Below, piece after piece: positions 1 to 10,651 of a DNA stretch of 64,000 nucleotides. Under the pieces are notes generated by a model. That model was not told the DNA's origin. It did not search any database and saw nothing but the letters and a program-made list of their open reading frames with translations. Position 1 is the first letter of the stretch. Each line of letters begins with the position of its first letter. Origin of the DNA: Allomuricauda sp. NBRC 101325. Lineage in GTDB: Bacteria; Bacteroidota; Bacteroidia; Flavobacteriales; Flavobacteriaceae. The stretch spans positions 1-64,000 of the forward strand of contig NZ_BSQF01000002.1 of assembly GCF_030268205.1 (NCBI RefSeq), given 5' to 3'. The position numbers and the translations under genes are program-made.

Positions 1-110
1 TCTAGGTGGCCATGGCGACGGGGCACACCCCTTTCCATTCCGAACAGGGAAGTTAAGCCCGTTTGCGCCGATGGTACTGCCACACCAGGTGGGAGAGTAG
101 GTCGCCGCCT
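1..110 (+). rRNA. rrf: 5S ribosomal RNA
   Basis: This is a nearly complete 5S rRNA, the last gene of an rRNA operon whose 16S and 23S genes lie off the left edge. The conserved central block around CCGAACAGGGAAGTTAAGCC is present at about 40-59. The 5' AGGTGGC and the 3' GCCGCCT pair to form the terminal helix. The first one or two bases of the mature RNA may lie outside the window. A strong terminator follows directly. Confidence 0.93.
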
Positions 111-115
111 TCCTC

Positions 116-147
116 AAAGCCCGATACATCACGTATCGGGCTTTTTT
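116..147 (+). terminator. Rho-independent terminator of the rRNA operon
   Basis: A perfect 12-bp stem (116-127 with 133-144, core GCCCGATAC/GTATCGGGC) encloses a 5-nt loop and runs into a T tract. It closes the rrn operon and also separates it from the convergent operon that ends at 206. Confidence 0.9.
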
Positions 148-205
148 GTTTTTGGTAGCTTTGTTTTCTTGGATTCTAAAACAAAAATATCCGTAAGAAA
201 CAGAT

Positions 206-988
206 TTAATTTTTGGCGCCCATACCCATCATAATCCCATTCATGAATTGAAATTCTGCTGGATGGATGGAGAATTCTTTCTGATCCAAAGATTGGGCAG
301 TCATTGTAAAACTGAATTTGTCTTTCTTTTTATTGGTACAGACCATCTCCATAACCAATCCATCCTTCATTTTGTCCAGCCATCGAGGGTCAAAACCTTT
401 TGGGATACTTTTTTTATCATCACCAAAAACTTTAAAAAAGCTTACTGGTGCATCTGTAGCATAAAACAGTGTCATGAGGTATTCATCGTTTTCCATTTGC
501 ACCCCCTTACAGTTAAAATTGAGAATGACCTTGGGCGGAAGTTCTGTAAAAGTGTAATCTCCTCCTTCAGGAGAATATTCAGTATCCAATACATCATCTG
601 GAATGGCTACCATTTGGGCCATGTTCTGACTTTCCATACCTGCCTTTTTCATCATAAACATGGTCGATACTTTCATTCCCCTGTCGGTAACCACAAACAT
701 TTTACCTTGATCCTTCAATTGCTCGTTACTCATTTCAAGGCCATAATATTTTGCATCGTCATCCATGAACAAAAAGTCCATTTGGGTTGTGTTGCCTTTA
801 CTGTCCTTCACTATAGTTTTAAATAACCAATTAAAGTCATAAGAATCAGGTAGTTCTGTGGGGTCCAAATCATTTGATTTACCAATCAATGCACCCAACT
901 TGGAACCTAAACTTTGTGCATGTGCAGATTGGGTAAAAGTGATTGTGTAACATGCCACGGCAAAAAGGATAATAATTTTGTTTTTCAT
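206..988 (-). CDS. Exported protein of unknown function (DUF4412-like)
   Basis: 260 aa with a Sec signal peptide (residues 1 to about 24, ending SAHAQ). The mature part is rich in Met, Asp and aromatic residues, with repeated beta-strand-like blocks such as DAKYYGLEM and FVVTDRGMKV. That pattern recalls the periplasmic DUF4412 family, which has no known function; this is a resemblance, not a proof. It is the last gene of a three-gene minus-strand operon, 12 bp after its neighbour, whose product has a similar architecture, so the two may be diverged paralogues. The ATG is the only sensible start because the signal peptide begins there. Confidence 0.7.
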   Translation of the reverse strand: MKNKIIILFAVACYTITFTQSAHAQSLGSKLGALIGKSNDLDPTELPDSYDFNWLFKTIVKDSKGNTTQMDFLFMDDDAKYYGLEMSNEQLKDQGKMFVVTDRGMKVSTMFMMKKAGMESQNMAQMVAIPDDVLDTEYSPEGGDYTFTELPPKVILNFNCKGVQMENDEYLMTLFYATDAPVSFFKVFGDDKKSIPKGFDPRWLDKMKDGLVMEMVCTNKKKDKFSFTMTAQSLDQKEFSIHPAEFQFMNGIMMGMGAKN

Positions 989-1000
989 TTTATCTAATAT

Positions 1001-1930
1001 TTAGTTTTTATTGGGATCAAGTCCCATTTCTATTAAATCTTGTCCGAACATTTTCTTTTCAACGGCAGAAGGAAGGTTCACTTCACAGTTTTTATAAGTA
1101 TATTTTATGTAACCTTCATTGGTTCCAAAGTTGGGATTATCCTTCATGTTTATATTGATTTCTGCCAACCTATCATCGGAGTCAAACAGGATATAACTTC
1201 CTTCATAACCTTCGGAAACAATGCTAAACTTAGTACAGTCTGCGCTTCCTCTGCACGGAACAATTGCTTCAGTATAATCGCCATTTCTAAAGTCTTCTGG
1301 AGAATACATAAAGGCAAACTCTACCATGATAAAAGCATTTACTTTTAATCCTTTATCATTGAATTCCTCAGTAATTTCCAAGAAGCGGTCGACGGGTAGT
1401 TTGTATGCATTGATGATCATGGTCGGTGCCATCATTGACATGGCGCCCATCGACAAAATGTTTGATTTTTCATAATGCCCTTCGTTTTGGTTGTATGAAA
1501 TAAAATAGCCTTCACTATCATTAAAGGCTTCTGATGGACTGCCTGTGTTTTGGTCGGTCCATGACATTTTCATCGCCAATTCATCGGAATCAAAATAGCT
1601 GGTTGTATAGGACTGTTTTTCATCGTCGTAAGTATCTACAATAACATCTGTAGTGTAAAAGGCCCGCTTGGCATCTGTATTGATTTCTTTGGATGGATTT
1701 TCGTAGGAAATCGGTTGGCCATTTGAAGTGGATGGATCGTTGCTTCCTTTTCCCGTAACCACATCGATTCCTTTGTTTGTGCCCTTGGTAACTTCCTCAT
1801 CGGTTCTATTGATAACGGTTCGCTCTGCAGCCTCTTCTGCTTTTTTCTTTAATTTTTTAAAAAATTGTGCCTCTGTATGTCCACTTAGGAACAAACACAT
1901 TGACAGGGTTATGAAAAACTTTACTTTCAT
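1001..1930 (-). CDS. Exported protein of unknown function, coiled N-terminus
   Basis: 309 aa. A signal peptide (1 to about 21, ending HTEAQ) is followed by a basic, helical stretch (FFKKLKKKAEEAAERTV), a low-complexity Gly/Ser/Asn linker to about residue 80, and a beta-rich domain. Flavobacterial exported proteins often begin this way after the signal peptide. The C-terminal domain resembles that of the next gene (Met-rich SMGAMSMMAPTMI block). It lies 10 bp from the upstream lipoprotein gene and 12 bp from the downstream gene, so all three are probably one transcript. Function unknown. Confidence 0.7.
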   Translation of the reverse strand: MKVKFFITLSMCLFLSGHTEAQFFKKLKKKAEEAAERTVINRTDEEVTKGTNKGIDVVTGKGSNDPSTSNGQPISYENPSKEINTDAKRAFYTTDVIVDTYDDEKQSYTTSYFDSDELAMKMSWTDQNTGSPSEAFNDSEGYFISYNQNEGHYEKSNILSMGAMSMMAPTMIINAYKLPVDRFLEITEEFNDKGLKVNAFIMVEFAFMYSPEDFRNGDYTEAIVPCRGSADCTKFSIVSEGYEGSYILFDSDDRLAEININMKDNPNFGTNEGYIKYTYKNCEVNLPSAVEKKMFGQDLIEMGLDPNKN

Positions 1931-1940
1931 GATGTTTCTT

Positions 1941-2891
1941 TTAAGGTGTAATGCTAAAGTTGTATATCAATTTCTTTTCATTCGCAGCAGGGACTTCTGA
2001 AATGAGTACATAGTTACCAGGTGATAGGTCTGCTTCAAAAAAACCTTTTTCACCAGCTGATAAATTGTTCATGCCACCCAAAAATGTGAAGCCTTCAGGT
2101 GAAGGTGTTATCAAACCTTTTGGGTTCATCCAGCTCATCCATTGAATAAGGGAATCCAAATCAGCACCATCTTCATATCGTACCAAATTGACGTCATGTC
2201 CCACAAAATGTTCATATATTTTTTGATCGATAAAATTGGTTTGAAAAGTCTGTTTTCCAGAAGTAATGCTGTCATGCACTACAAGACCATCGGTACTTGA
2301 TATGTCAACGGATATGCTTGCAGTTGGTGGCTCCATTTCGGTAGCTTCCTCCTTCACTATAATTTGTTTTAGCATGCCATGTGAAGTATGCCATTCACCG
2401 TTAAACATTTTCACGTAACATTCCATGGTATATAAACCAGGTTCTAAATATATTGTACTCTTAGCAGTATGTTTAGGGGAAATTAGACCAGTGCCACCCA
2501 TGAATTTTACTTGAAAATACCATTCTGGAATTTCATTAAATGCTTCCATGGCTTTGTCCATATTACCTTGCATTATTTGCTTCATACCTTCATCAAAAGG
2601 TGGTAGAAGTTCATTTCTGGTATTGCTTATATCTTTACCATCAGGATATAAGTCCATAAGCACAAAATGGACTTCTTGGGATTGGTTTTCATAGAACAAA
2701 GTATTCCATCCCGAGTACAAGGTATCTGCTGAAAAAAATTCCATGCTTTTGGTAATGATCTCCACTTTGCCCTCTTTAAGAGGGTTTACAACAGTCGTAG
2801 GGTCTGGTTCTATAACTTCTTTTTGTTTATCCTTTGGTTTACAGGTGGCGGTTAAAAGAATCAAGGCAAGGAACAAGAAATAATTTTTCAT
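1941..2891 (-). CDS. Lipoprotein of unknown function
   Basis: 316 aa. The N-terminus is a lipoprotein signal (hydrophobic 4-15, then LTATC with Cys17), so the product is probably anchored to a periplasm-facing membrane leaflet. The rest is soluble, with no motif I can name. Two similar halves seem to be present: each has an LxPGxY segment (EPGLYTMECYV near the middle, SPGNYVLISEVP at the end) typical of beta-sandwich, cupredoxin-like domains. It is the promoter-proximal gene of the operon running to 206. Confidence 0.7.
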   Translation of the reverse strand: MKNYFLFLALILLTATCKPKDKQKEVIEPDPTTVVNPLKEGKVEIITKSMEFFSADTLYSGWNTLFYENQSQEVHFVLMDLYPDGKDISNTRNELLPPFDEGMKQIMQGNMDKAMEAFNEIPEWYFQVKFMGGTGLISPKHTAKSTIYLEPGLYTMECYVKMFNGEWHTSHGMLKQIIVKEEATEMEPPTASISVDISSTDGLVVHDSITSGKQTFQTNFIDQKIYEHFVGHDVNLVRYEDGADLDSLIQWMSWMNPKGLITPSPEGFTFLGGMNNLSAGEKGFFEADLSPGNYVLISEVPAANEKKLIYNFSITP

Positions 2892-3088
2892 GATACTAGT
2901 GTTTTTGGTTGGAAAAACACAGCATGAAGGAAAGTGGAAGCAAGTCTAAGGGACAGTGATTTTATTAAAAATATCGAAATTATTCTCCACTAAATGGTTT
3001 TATGTGTGGATGGTTGAAATGTTTATGTAGTTGAAGTATAATGAATTATAATTCAATTGTTGAATAGTGTGGCGTAATGAAGATTGTA

Positions 3089-3123
3089 ATAAAAAAACTC
3101 CCCAATACCTAAGTATTGAGGAG
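3089..3123 (-). terminator. Terminator downstream of gltBD
   Basis: Read on the minus strand, an 11-bp stem with one mismatch (CTCCTCAATAC/GTATTGGGGAG) is followed by a run of T (plus-strand A tract 3089-3097). It sits 31 bp beyond the gltD stop codon, as expected for the end of the gltBD transcript. Confidence 0.85.
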
Positions 3124-3153
3124 CTGCGTGTGTATAGTTGATATTTATGTGTG

Positions 3154-4620
3154 CTACACTCGTGGTAGGTCTCCCTCTCCTTTAAGGGGAAGATCGGATT
3201 TGCCCATTAAAAATTTGTCGACATGGTGGGCTGCCTGTCTGCCTTCTGAAATGGCCCATACAATTAAAGATTGGCCTCTTCGTTGATCCCCGGCGACATA
3301 AACACCGGGTATATTTGTTTTATAGTCGCTTGCAGAAGCCTTGATGTTGGTTCTTGGGTCCATTTCCAGACCAAGTTGGTCGGCAATGGTGGTTTCGGAA
3401 CCAGTAAAGCCCAGGGCCAGTAATGCTAGATCACATTCCCATTCTTTTTCAGTGCCTTCAACCTCTTTAAGTATTGGTCTTTGCCCTGGGGTCTTTACCC
3501 ATTCCACTTCTACTGTAACTAAACTCTTCAAATTACCTTCGTTATCGACATTGAAATTTTTGGTCGATATACTGAATACTCTTTCCGCACCTTCTTTGTG
3601 CGACGTACTTGTTCGCAAGCGCATGGGCCAAAATGGCCATGGCTGTTCATCGGGTCTGCCAGTGGTACTTTTTGGCATGATTTCAAAATTGGTAACCGAA
3701 ACGGCACCATGCCTGATAGAGGTTCCGATACAATCCGAACCTGTATCTCCACCACCAATAACGATTACATTCTTGCCTTTGGCGGAAAGTTCCTCTCCCT
3801 TATAAGGGATTCCATCTACCTTTCGATTGTTCTGTGGTAAGAAATCCATGGCTTGTACCACTCCTTTGGCGTCAGAACCAGGAATAGGAAGATGGCGACG
3901 AACCGTGGCACCTCCACAAAGAACAATGGCGTCATATTCTTTTTTAAGGTCAGAGGCCGTAACATCCACACCCACATGAACACCTGTTTTAAAGGTAATC
4001 CCTTCTTTTTCCATCACAGCCAAACGACGGTCGATGACATTTTTTTCCATTTTAAAATCTGGAATTCCATAGCGAAGCAGTCCACCTGCTTTTTCGTCAC
4101 GTTCGAACACGGTAACCAAATGTCCAGCACGATTTAATTGTTGTGCTGCTGCCAAACCTGAAGGTCCAGAACCGATAACGGCCACTGATTTCCCCGTTCT
4201 TTTGGATGGGATTTCAGGTTGGATCCAACCATTTTTAAAGGCAGTCTCAACAATATTCTTTTCAATATTTTCTATGGAAACTGGGTCTTCATTGATGCCC
4301 AATACACAAGCTTCTTCGCATGGTGCAGGACACAACCTTCCCGTAAATTCTGGAAAATTGTTGGTGGAATGCAATATTTTTGTCGCCTTCTCCCATTTTC
4401 CACGATACACAGCATCGTTGAAATCAGGTATTAAATTCCCAAGTGGACATCCGCTATGGCAAAATGGAATACCACAATCCATACAACGGGCACCTTGGTT
4501 TTTTATCTCTGCTTCTTTCAGCGGTTGTGTGAATTCCTTGTAATTTTTGATGCGTTCTTTAACAGGGGCGTATCCTTCGTCCTTCCTGTCAAATTCCATA
4601 AATCCTGTAGTCTTTCCCAT
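3154..4620 (-). CDS. gltD: Glutamate synthase (NADPH) small subunit GltD
   Basis: 488 aa, the full family length. The subunit oxidises NADPH and passes electrons to GltB for conversion of glutamine plus 2-oxoglutarate into two glutamates. The N-terminal domain carries the cysteine set for two 4Fe-4S clusters (Cys46, 49, 54, 58 in CMDCGIPFCHSGC and Cys97, 101, 105 in CPAPCEEAC). An FAD dinucleotide-binding motif is at about 147-158 (VIGSGPSGLAAA) and an NADPH-binding motif at about 287-300 (VIGGGDTGSDC). It lies 10 bp downstream of gltB and is transcribed with it. Confidence 0.97.
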   Translation of the reverse strand: MGKTTGFMEFDRKDEGYAPVKERIKNYKEFTQPLKEAEIKNQGARCMDCGIPFCHSGCPLGNLIPDFNDAVYRGKWEKATKILHSTNNFPEFTGRLCPAPCEEACVLGINEDPVSIENIEKNIVETAFKNGWIQPEIPSKRTGKSVAVIGSGPSGLAAAQQLNRAGHLVTVFERDEKAGGLLRYGIPDFKMEKNVIDRRLAVMEKEGITFKTGVHVGVDVTASDLKKEYDAIVLCGGATVRRHLPIPGSDAKGVVQAMDFLPQNNRKVDGIPYKGEELSAKGKNVIVIGGGDTGSDCIGTSIRHGAVSVTNFEIMPKSTTGRPDEQPWPFWPMRLRTSTSHKEGAERVFSISTKNFNVDNEGNLKSLVTVEVEWVKTPGQRPILKEVEGTEKEWECDLALLALGFTGSETTIADQLGLEMDPRTNIKASASDYKTNIPGVYVAGDQRRGQSLIVWAISEGRQAAHHVDKFLMGKSDLPLKGEGDLPRV

Positions 4621-4630
4621 GTTTCAAAAA

Positions 4631-7600
4631 TTATAGGGTTTCCATTTTTTCTTGTTCCAATCGAATAAGTGCCTGACGGTATTCTTCTGGGAATACTTTG
4701 ATGAACTTGGGTAGGCATTCTTCCCAATCTTCCAATATTTTCTGAGCGAGAGGACTCAAAGTGGCATTATAGTGGTTTTCAATAAGACCTTTCAATTCCT
4801 TGATATCGTTGTCCTCTTCAACGGCCAATAGATTCAGGGCCTCTCCTGTACATTTTTTGGCAAAGGTTCCGTCTTTATCATATACATAAGCGATACCTCC
4901 ACTCATACCTGCGCCAAAGTTTCTGCCGACATCACCAAGGATTACCGCGGTACCTCCTGTCATGTATTCACAACCATGGTCTCCGATGCCCTCTACAACA
5001 GCTTTAGCTCCAGAGTTTCTAACACAGAAACGCTCTCCAGCCTTTCCGTTGATATAAGCCTCTCCAGAAGTTGCACCGTAAAGGGTAACGTTACCTGTAA
5101 TTACGTTTTCTTCGGGTTTTATGGTGGATTTGAATGGCACCTTGATCACCAATTTGGCGCCTGAAAGTCCTTTACCCAAATAATCGTTGGTGTTTCCGTT
5201 TACGACCATTGTCAAACCTTTGGTGGCAAAGGCACCAAAGCTCTGTCCTGCTGATCCTGTAAAGTTCAGTTTTAAGGTGTTTTCAGGTAGTCCATCGGCA
5301 CCATAAATTTTGGAAATCTCGTTGCTGATAATGGCTCCGACCGCTCTATCTGTATTGTGAATTGGGAAATCCAAAGAAGTTTTTTCCTTTCTGAACAATG
5401 CAGGGTGGGCCTTGCCGATAATATCGAACTCAATGGATTTGAAGATATCGTGGGTTTGTTTTTCCGTGTTATAGAACTTGGTTCCTTCTGGCACATCAAC
5501 TTGATAAAGAATAGGGGTAAGGTCAATTCCGGCCGCTTTGTAATGGCTGATAGCTTTCTTTCTGTCCAATTTCTGAACTTGCCCTACCATTTCGTTCACG
5601 GTGCGGAAACCTAACTTCGCCATTATTTCACGAAGTTCTTGTGCCACAAAGTACATATAGTTGACTACGTGTTCTGGTTTTCCTTTGAACTTTTTGCGCA
5701 ATTCTGGATTTTGGGTCGCAATACCTACTGGGCAGGTGTTCAAATGGCAAACGCGCATCATAATACATCCAGAAGCCACCAAAGGTGCAGTAGCAAAACC
5801 AAATTCTTCGGCTCCCAATAGACAGGCAATGGCAACATCCCTTCCTGTTTTCAATTGCCCATCACATTCCAGAACAATCCTGTTTCGAAGATCATTCAAT
5901 ACCAAAGTTTGTTGTGCTTCGGCAATTCCAAGCTCCCAAGGAAGTCCTGCGTGCTTCAACGAGGTTAAAGGAGATGCCCCAGTTCCTCCATCGAATCCAG
6001 AAATTAATACAACATCTGCCTTGGCTTTTGCAACTCCCGCTGCCACGGTTCCAACTCCAACTTCGGAAACCAATTTAACATTTACACGGGCTTCACGGTT
6101 GGCCGATTTTAAATCGTATATCAACTGCGATAAATCTTCAATGGAATAAATGTCGTGGTGCGGTGGTGGCGAAATCAATCCCACATAAGGGGTTGAATTA
6201 CGAGTTTTGGCAATCGCAGGGTTTACTTTCGGGCCAGGCAATTGTCCACCTTCTCCAGGTTTTGCCCCTTGGGCCATTTTTATTTGAATCTCCTGCGCAT
6301 TGGTCAAGTAGTTTGAGGTTACCCCAAATCTACCGGATGCTACTTGTTTGATGGCACTGTTTTTCCAATCACCTGTTTGACTTCTATAAAAACGAGCCGA
6401 ATCCTCTCCACCTTCACCTGAATTACTCTTTCCACCAATTCGGTTCATGGCAATCGCAAGATTTTCATGTGCTTCCTTGCTGATGCTTCCGTAAGACATG
6501 GCCCCAGTTTTAAACCTTTTCACGATTTCGGTCCAAGGTTCTACTTCTTCAATGGGAATAGGGTCATAGTTCGAAAATTCGAACAGTCCACGAATGGTCA
6601 TTAAGTTTTTGGATTGCTCGTTCACCATGTTGGAATACTCCTTATAGGTTTCCGGCTCGTTATTGCGTACCGACTTTTGAAGCATGGCAATACTTAATGG
6701 ATTGAACATGTGCTTTTCACCATTTCTTCTCCAGCGGTACTCTCCGCCAACCTCAATATCAAGGTCAGCTGCTATTTCCTTTCTCTTAAAGGCCTTGTGA
6801 TGGCGTTTGGCCACTTCTTTTTCTATTTCGTAAAGGCCAATTCCTTGAATTCTAGTAGGTGTATTTGGGAAATATTTATCCACCACTTTGGTGTTGATTC
6901 CGATACACTCAAACAGTTGGGATCCACGATAAGAGTTCAAGGTAGAGATCCCAATTTTGTTCATCACCTTTAAAATACCTTTTCCAATAGCCTTGTTGTA
7001 ATTGTAGATGGCCTGTTCGAAGGTATAATCGGTAATGTTGTTTTCTTTTATCTGTTCCCCAATGATTTCATTTACCAAGTAGGGGTTGATGGCACTTGCA
7101 CCGAATCCGAACAATAGGGCAAAATGATGCACCTCTCTTGGTTCTGCCGATTCTATGATGATACTCAATTTGGAACGTTTGCCCATTCTGCTCAATCCAC
7201 TGTTCACATAAGAACAAGCCAAAAGCGCAGGAATGTGTGCCATTTCGGTACTCACCATTCTATCGGATAGAATGATAATGTTGGCACCTTTGTCAATGGC
7301 GTTCAAAGCCTGTTGTAAAATGGATTCCAACGCTTCTTCCAAACCATTTACCCCTCTTTCAATTTCATAGAGCATGGAAATGGAAACCACTTTGTAATCT
7401 GGACTGGCATCATAATTTTTTATTTTATCCAAATCCTCCTTGGATATCACAGGATTCTGGATTTTCAATTTTCGACAGTGCAGTTCTGAAAAGTCGAAGA
7501 TGTTATGGTCACTTCCAAGCGTAAGGCTGATGTCCGTGATGAGTTCTTCCCGGATACCATCCAAAGGTGGGTTGGTTACCTGGGCAAAAAGTTGTTTAAA

Positions 7601-9139
7601 ATAATTATAGATCAACTGCGGACGCTCAGACAATACCGCAATTGGCGTGTCGGAACCCATAGAGCCGATCGGCTCTTTCCCATCTTGTGCCATAGGCATA
7701 ATAATGGTATTGATGTCCTCTTGGGTATATCCGTAAGCTGTTCTTCTGGTTTTCAATGGAAATTCACCAAAGAAAACTGGACAATCATTATAAGGTATGT
7801 CGCGAAGGTGTACCAAATTGTCCTTCAACCATTTTTTATAGGGATGCTTGGACGCAATGGATTCTTTGATTTCCTCATCATTTACGATACGGCCTTCTTC
7901 CATATTTACCAAGAACATTTTTCCTGGCTCCAATCTTCCGTGGAACTCAATATCTTCTGGATCAAGTTCTACAACTCCAACTTCGGAGGACATGATCACA
8001 TAGCCTTGTTTGGTTACGGAATATCTCGATGGGCGAAGTCCATTTCTGTCCAAAACCGCACCAATATAATTTCCATCCGTAAATGGAATGGAAGCGGGTC
8101 CATCCCAAGGCTCCATCAAACAAGAATTGTATTCATAGAAAGCTCTTTTGGTTTCGGACATATCTGGGTTTTTCTCCCAAGCTTCAGGAACCAACATCAT
8201 CATTACTTCTGGCAAGGAGCGACCTGTCATTAATAACAATTCTACCACCATATCCATACTTGCGGAATCCGATTTGGCGGGCAATACGATCGGTAATATT
8301 TTTTTGATATCATCGCCGAACCACTCACTCTCCATCAATTCTTCGCGGGAGCGCATACGGGAAACGTTACCTCTAAGAGTATTGATCTCTCCATTGTGGC
8401 ACATATAGCGGAAAGGCTGCGCCAAATCCCAATTCGGGAAGGTATTGGTGGAGAATCTTTGATGTACCAAGGCCAAACGGGTAACCACTCTAGGGTCCAA
8501 AAGGTCTTCGTAGTATCTGCTAATGTCTTTCGGAACCAAAAGACCTTTAAAAATGATAATCTTGGTAGAAAGGCTGGGCAGATAGAAAAACTTGCTTTCG
8601 GAAAGCTTGCTTTCTATGATTTTATGCTCGGTAATTTTACGCGCGATGAACAATTTTAGGTTGAATTGGAAATCGTCCAAGGCTTCACCTTTTCCAACAA
8701 AAACCTGCATTAAATAAGGTTCGGTTTCTGCAGCAATACGTCCGGGTACAGATCTGTTTACGGGAACTTTTCTCCATCCTAATAATTGGAGGCCTTGATT
8801 TTTGAAGTTTTCCTCCAAAACGCTGATGCAAAAATCACGTTGGTTTTGCTTTTGTGGAAGAAATACGTTTCCTACTGCATAGGACCCTGCTTCTGGTAAT
8901 TCAAAAGGACAAGTGTCCTTAAAGAAGTTATGCGGAATATCGATCAAGATTCCAGCTCCGTCCCCAGTTTTTCCATCCGAACTTACGGCACCTCTATGCT
9001 CTAGACGATCAAGAATCTCGAGGGCCTTATGTATTATGTCGTTGGACTTTATTCCTTTTAGGCTACAGATGAATCCTGCACCACAGTTATCATGCTCAAA
9101 TTCCGGTAAATATAAACCTTGCTTTTCCAATCCCATCAT
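4631..9139 (-). CDS. gltB: Glutamate synthase (NADPH) large subunit GltB
   Basis: 1502 aa, full length. An N-terminal class-II glutamine amidotransferase domain begins at the catalytic Cys19 (HDNCGAGF), so an 18-residue propeptide is presumably removed. The central and FMN-binding synthase domains follow, with the 3Fe-4S cysteines (CxxxxxCxxxxC) in [15 protein letters not shown], then the C-terminal beta-helix domain rich in Gly (about 1250-1450). Two adjacent Met codons (9139 and 9136) could each start it. A TAAATTTG promoter element at 9153-9160 leaves only a short leader. It forms an operon with gltD. Confidence 0.97.
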   Translation of the reverse strand: MMGLEKQGLYLPEFEHDNCGAGFICSLKGIKSNDIIHKALEILDRLEHRGAVSSDGKTGDGAGILIDIPHNFFKDTCPFELPEAGSYAVGNVFLPQKQNQRDFCISVLEENFKNQGLQLLGWRKVPVNRSVPGRIAAETEPYLMQVFVGKGEALDDFQFNLKLFIARKITEHKIIESKLSESKFFYLPSLSTKIIIFKGLLVPKDISRYYEDLLDPRVVTRLALVHQRFSTNTFPNWDLAQPFRYMCHNGEINTLRGNVSRMRSREELMESEWFGDDIKKILPIVLPAKSDSASMDMVVELLLMTGRSLPEVMMMLVPEAWEKNPDMSETKRAFYEYNSCLMEPWDGPASIPFTDGNYIGAVLDRNGLRPSRYSVTKQGYVIMSSEVGVVELDPEDIEFHGRLEPGKMFLVNMEEGRIVNDEEIKESIASKHPYKKWLKDNLVHLRDIPYNDCPVFFGEFPLKTRRTAYGYTQEDINTIIMPMAQDGKEPIGSMGSDTPIAVLSERPQLIYNYFKQLFAQVTNPPLDGIREELITDISLTLGSDHNIFDFSELHCRKLKIQNPVISKEDLDKIKNYDASPDYKVVSISMLYEIERGVNGLEEALESILQQALNAIDKGANIIILSDRMVSTEMAHIPALLACSYVNSGLSRMGKRSKLSIIIESAEPREVHHFALLFGFGASAINPYLVNEIIGEQIKENNITDYTFEQAIYNYNKAIGKGILKVMNKIGISTLNSYRGSQLFECIGINTKVVDKYFPNTPTRIQGIGLYEIEKEVAKRHHKAFKRKEIAADLDIEVGGEYRWRRNGEKHMFNPLSIAMLQKSVRNNEPETYKEYSNMVNEQSKNLMTIRGLFEFSNYDPIPIEEVEPWTEIVKRFKTGAMSYGSISKEAHENLAIAMNRIGGKSNSGEGGEDSARFYRSQTGDWKNSAIKQVASGRFGVTSNYLTNAQEIQIKMAQGAKPGEGGQLPGPKVNPAIAKTRNSTPYVGLISPPPHHDIYSIEDLSQLIYDLKSANREARVNVKLVSEVGVGTVAAGVAKAKADVVLISGFDGGTGASPLTSLKHAGLPWELGIAEAQQTLVLNDLRNRIVLECDGQLKTGRDVAIACLLGAEEFGFATAPLVASGCIMMRVCHLNTCPVGIATQNPELRKKFKGKPEHVVNYMYFVAQELREIMAKLGFRTVNEMVGQVQKLDRKKAISHYKAAGIDLTPILYQVDVPEGTKFYNTEKQTHDIFKSIEFDIIGKAHPALFRKEKTSLDFPIHNTDRAVGAIISNEISKIYGADGLPENTLKLNFTGSAGQSFGAFATKGLTMVVNGNTNDYLGKGLSGAKLVIKVPFKSTIKPEENVITGNVTLYGATSGEAYINGKAGERFCVRNSGAKAVVEGIGDHGCEYMTGGTAVILGDVGRNFGAGMSGGIAYVYDKDGTFAKKCTGEALNLLAVEEDNDIKELKGLIENHYNATLSPLAQKILEDWEECLPKFIKVFPEEYRQALIRLEQEKMETL

Positions 9140-9152
9140 TAACGTATTTCCT

Positions 9153-9160
9153 CAAATTTA
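9153..9160 (-). promoter_or_regulatory. Probable gltB promoter, -7 element
   Basis: On the minus strand this reads TAAATTTG, an exact match to the Bacteroidota TAnnTTTG element, ending 13 bp before the gltB ATG. No clear -33 TTG is seen at the usual distance. Confidence 0.45.
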
Positions 9161-9412
9161 TCAAAATAGATGAATAGATAATAAGGTTTTTACTGATTAT
9201 CAGATAAATAATCAACGCAATGATTGGAAGGTTAAAAAAAATGTAATTATAGAATTAAAGGAATGTTAAATTATCATTATCTCAAATTTATTGCCAAAAT
9301 CATGTGCTTCCCTGCTATGAAAAGCGTATTTCATCGATTTTCACCCTATTTAGGGAGCGGGTGCTTTATAGTGAGAAGGGATGTATGGGAATAAAAAGGT
9401 GTTTCTAAAAAG

Positions 9413-9436
9413 GAACCCCCTCTTTTTTGAGGGGGT
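9413..9436 (-). terminator. Terminator downstream of the acyl-CoA dehydrogenase gene
   Basis: A perfect 8-bp G/C-rich stem (ACCCCCTC/GAGGGGGT) with a 6-nt loop is followed on the minus strand by TCCTTTTTAG, 10 bp after the stop codon. The T tract is moderate. Confidence 0.75.
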
Positions 9437-9445
9437 GTTGAATTT

Positions 9446-10588
9446 TTAATCTTTAAGAATACTTCGCGATATCACAATTTTCTGAATTTCGGAGGTGCCT
9501 TCATAGATCTGGGTAATCTTGGCATCTCGCATTAATCGTTCTACATGGTACTCTTTAACGAATCCATTTCCACCATGAATCTGAACCGCTTCCACTGCAG
9601 TTTCCATGGCGACATCGGAGGCGTATAATTTGGCCATGGCGCCGGAAAGGGTGTAATCATTACCGGCATCTTTATCACAAGCTGCTTGATACACCAAGTG
9701 ACGAGCTGCTTGAATTTTGGTATGCATATCGGCCAGCTTAAAGGCTATGGCTTGGTGGTTTGAGATTTCGGTCCCGAAGGCTTTACGTTGTTTGGAGTAT
9801 TGCAAAGCAAGTTCGTATGCGCCTGCTGCTATGCCTAAAGCCTGGGCGGCAATTCCGATTCTGCCTCCTGCCAAAGTTTTCATGGCGAACTTAAATCCAA
9901 AGCCATCTTCACCAATGCGGTTTTCTTTTGGAACTTTCACATCATTGAACATTAAGGAGTGGGTGTCACTGCCTCGAATGCCCAGTTTATTTTCTTTCGG
10001 ACCAATTTCAAAGCCCGCCATGCCTTTTTCCACAATAAGGGCATTGATTCCGTGGTGTCCTTTTTCTACATGGGTTTGTGCGATTACTAGATATACCTCT
10101 GCTTGGTTTCCGTTGGTGATCCAGTTTTTGGTGCCATTTAATAGGTAATGGTCACCTTTATCCAGCGCTGTTGTTTTTTGTGAAGTGGCATCGCTCCCAG
10201 CTTCGGGTTCCGAAAGACAGAAGGCGCCAACAATTTCCCCAGATGCCAAACGGGTAAGGTATTTTTCTTTTTGGGCTTCTGAACCATAGGTTTCAAGTCC
10301 CCAGCAGACCAAAGAGTTGTTTACCGAAACCATTACGGAGGCAGAGGCATCGATTTTTGAAAGTTCTTCCATGGCCAGTACATAGGAAAGGGTGTCCAAT
10401 CCGCTTCCACCGTATTTTTCGTTTACCATCATGCCCAGAAAACCGAGTTCTCCCATTTTATCCACCAATTCTTTCGGGAATTTTTGGGCTTCGTCCCGTT
10501 CAATTACGCCGGGAAGCAATTCATTTTGGGCAAAATCTTTTGCCGCTTGTTGTATCATTAATTGTTCTTCGGAAAGTGTGAAGTCCAT
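9446..10588 (-). CDS. Acyl-CoA dehydrogenase (short-chain type)
   Basis: 380 aa, typical for the family. It is a flavoenzyme that makes the alpha-beta double bond of acyl-CoA in fatty or branched-chain acid breakdown. The N-terminal helical domain starts DFTLSEEQLMIQQ. The FAD-binding middle domain has CLSEPEAGSDA (about 128-138) and WITNG. The C-terminal domain has the signature QIHGGNGFVKEYHVERLMRDA and ends with YEGTSEIQ, where Glu363 is the expected catalytic base of the butyryl-CoA/short-chain group. It is monocistronic, with its own promoter and terminator. Chain-length preference cannot be read from sequence alone. Confidence 0.95.
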   Translation of the reverse strand: MDFTLSEEQLMIQQAAKDFAQNELLPGVIERDEAQKFPKELVDKMGELGFLGMMVNEKYGGSGLDTLSYVLAMEELSKIDASASVMVSVNNSLVCWGLETYGSEAQKEKYLTRLASGEIVGAFCLSEPEAGSDATSQKTTALDKGDHYLLNGTKNWITNGNQAEVYLVIAQTHVEKGHHGINALIVEKGMAGFEIGPKENKLGIRGSDTHSLMFNDVKVPKENRIGEDGFGFKFAMKTLAGGRIGIAAQALGIAAGAYELALQYSKQRKAFGTEISNHQAIAFKLADMHTKIQAARHLVYQAACDKDAGNDYTLSGAMAKLYASDVAMETAVEAVQIHGGNGFVKEYHVERLMRDAKITQIYEGTSEIQKIVISRSILKD

Positions 10589-10617
10589 AAAACTGAATAA
10601 TAATTAAAAACTACCTA

Positions 10618-10651
10618 CAAATATAGTTTTGTAATATTATATTTTCACAAA
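10618..10651 (-). promoter_or_regulatory. Probable promoter of the acyl-CoA dehydrogenase gene
   Basis: On the minus strand TTTG (10651-10648), a 22-bp spacer and TATATTTG (10625-10618) match the Bacteroidota -33/-7 consensus, about 30 bp upstream of the ATG. Confidence 0.55.

Larger units (their letters stand above)
9140..9445. other. 306-bp intergenic region between gltB and acyl-CoA dehydrogenase
   Basis: It holds the gltB promoter element and the terminator of the acyl-CoA dehydrogenase gene. Between them, 9230-9300 is very A/T-rich, and 9302-9394 (plus) contains a 30-codon open frame (MCFPAMKSVF...) in noticeably more G/C-rich sequence. That frame has no promoter or family resemblance that I can see, so it may be a small RNA, a tiny gene or chance. 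Confidence 0.4.

Noticed and set aside
248..826. Long plus-strand frame opposite the first exported protein
   Set aside because: It is antisense to a gene with a clear signal peptide and beta-rich sequence, and its own translation has no domain or consistent composition.
7505..8233. 242-codon plus-strand frame inside gltB
   Set aside because: It is the antisense shadow of a well-recognised glutamate synthase domain.
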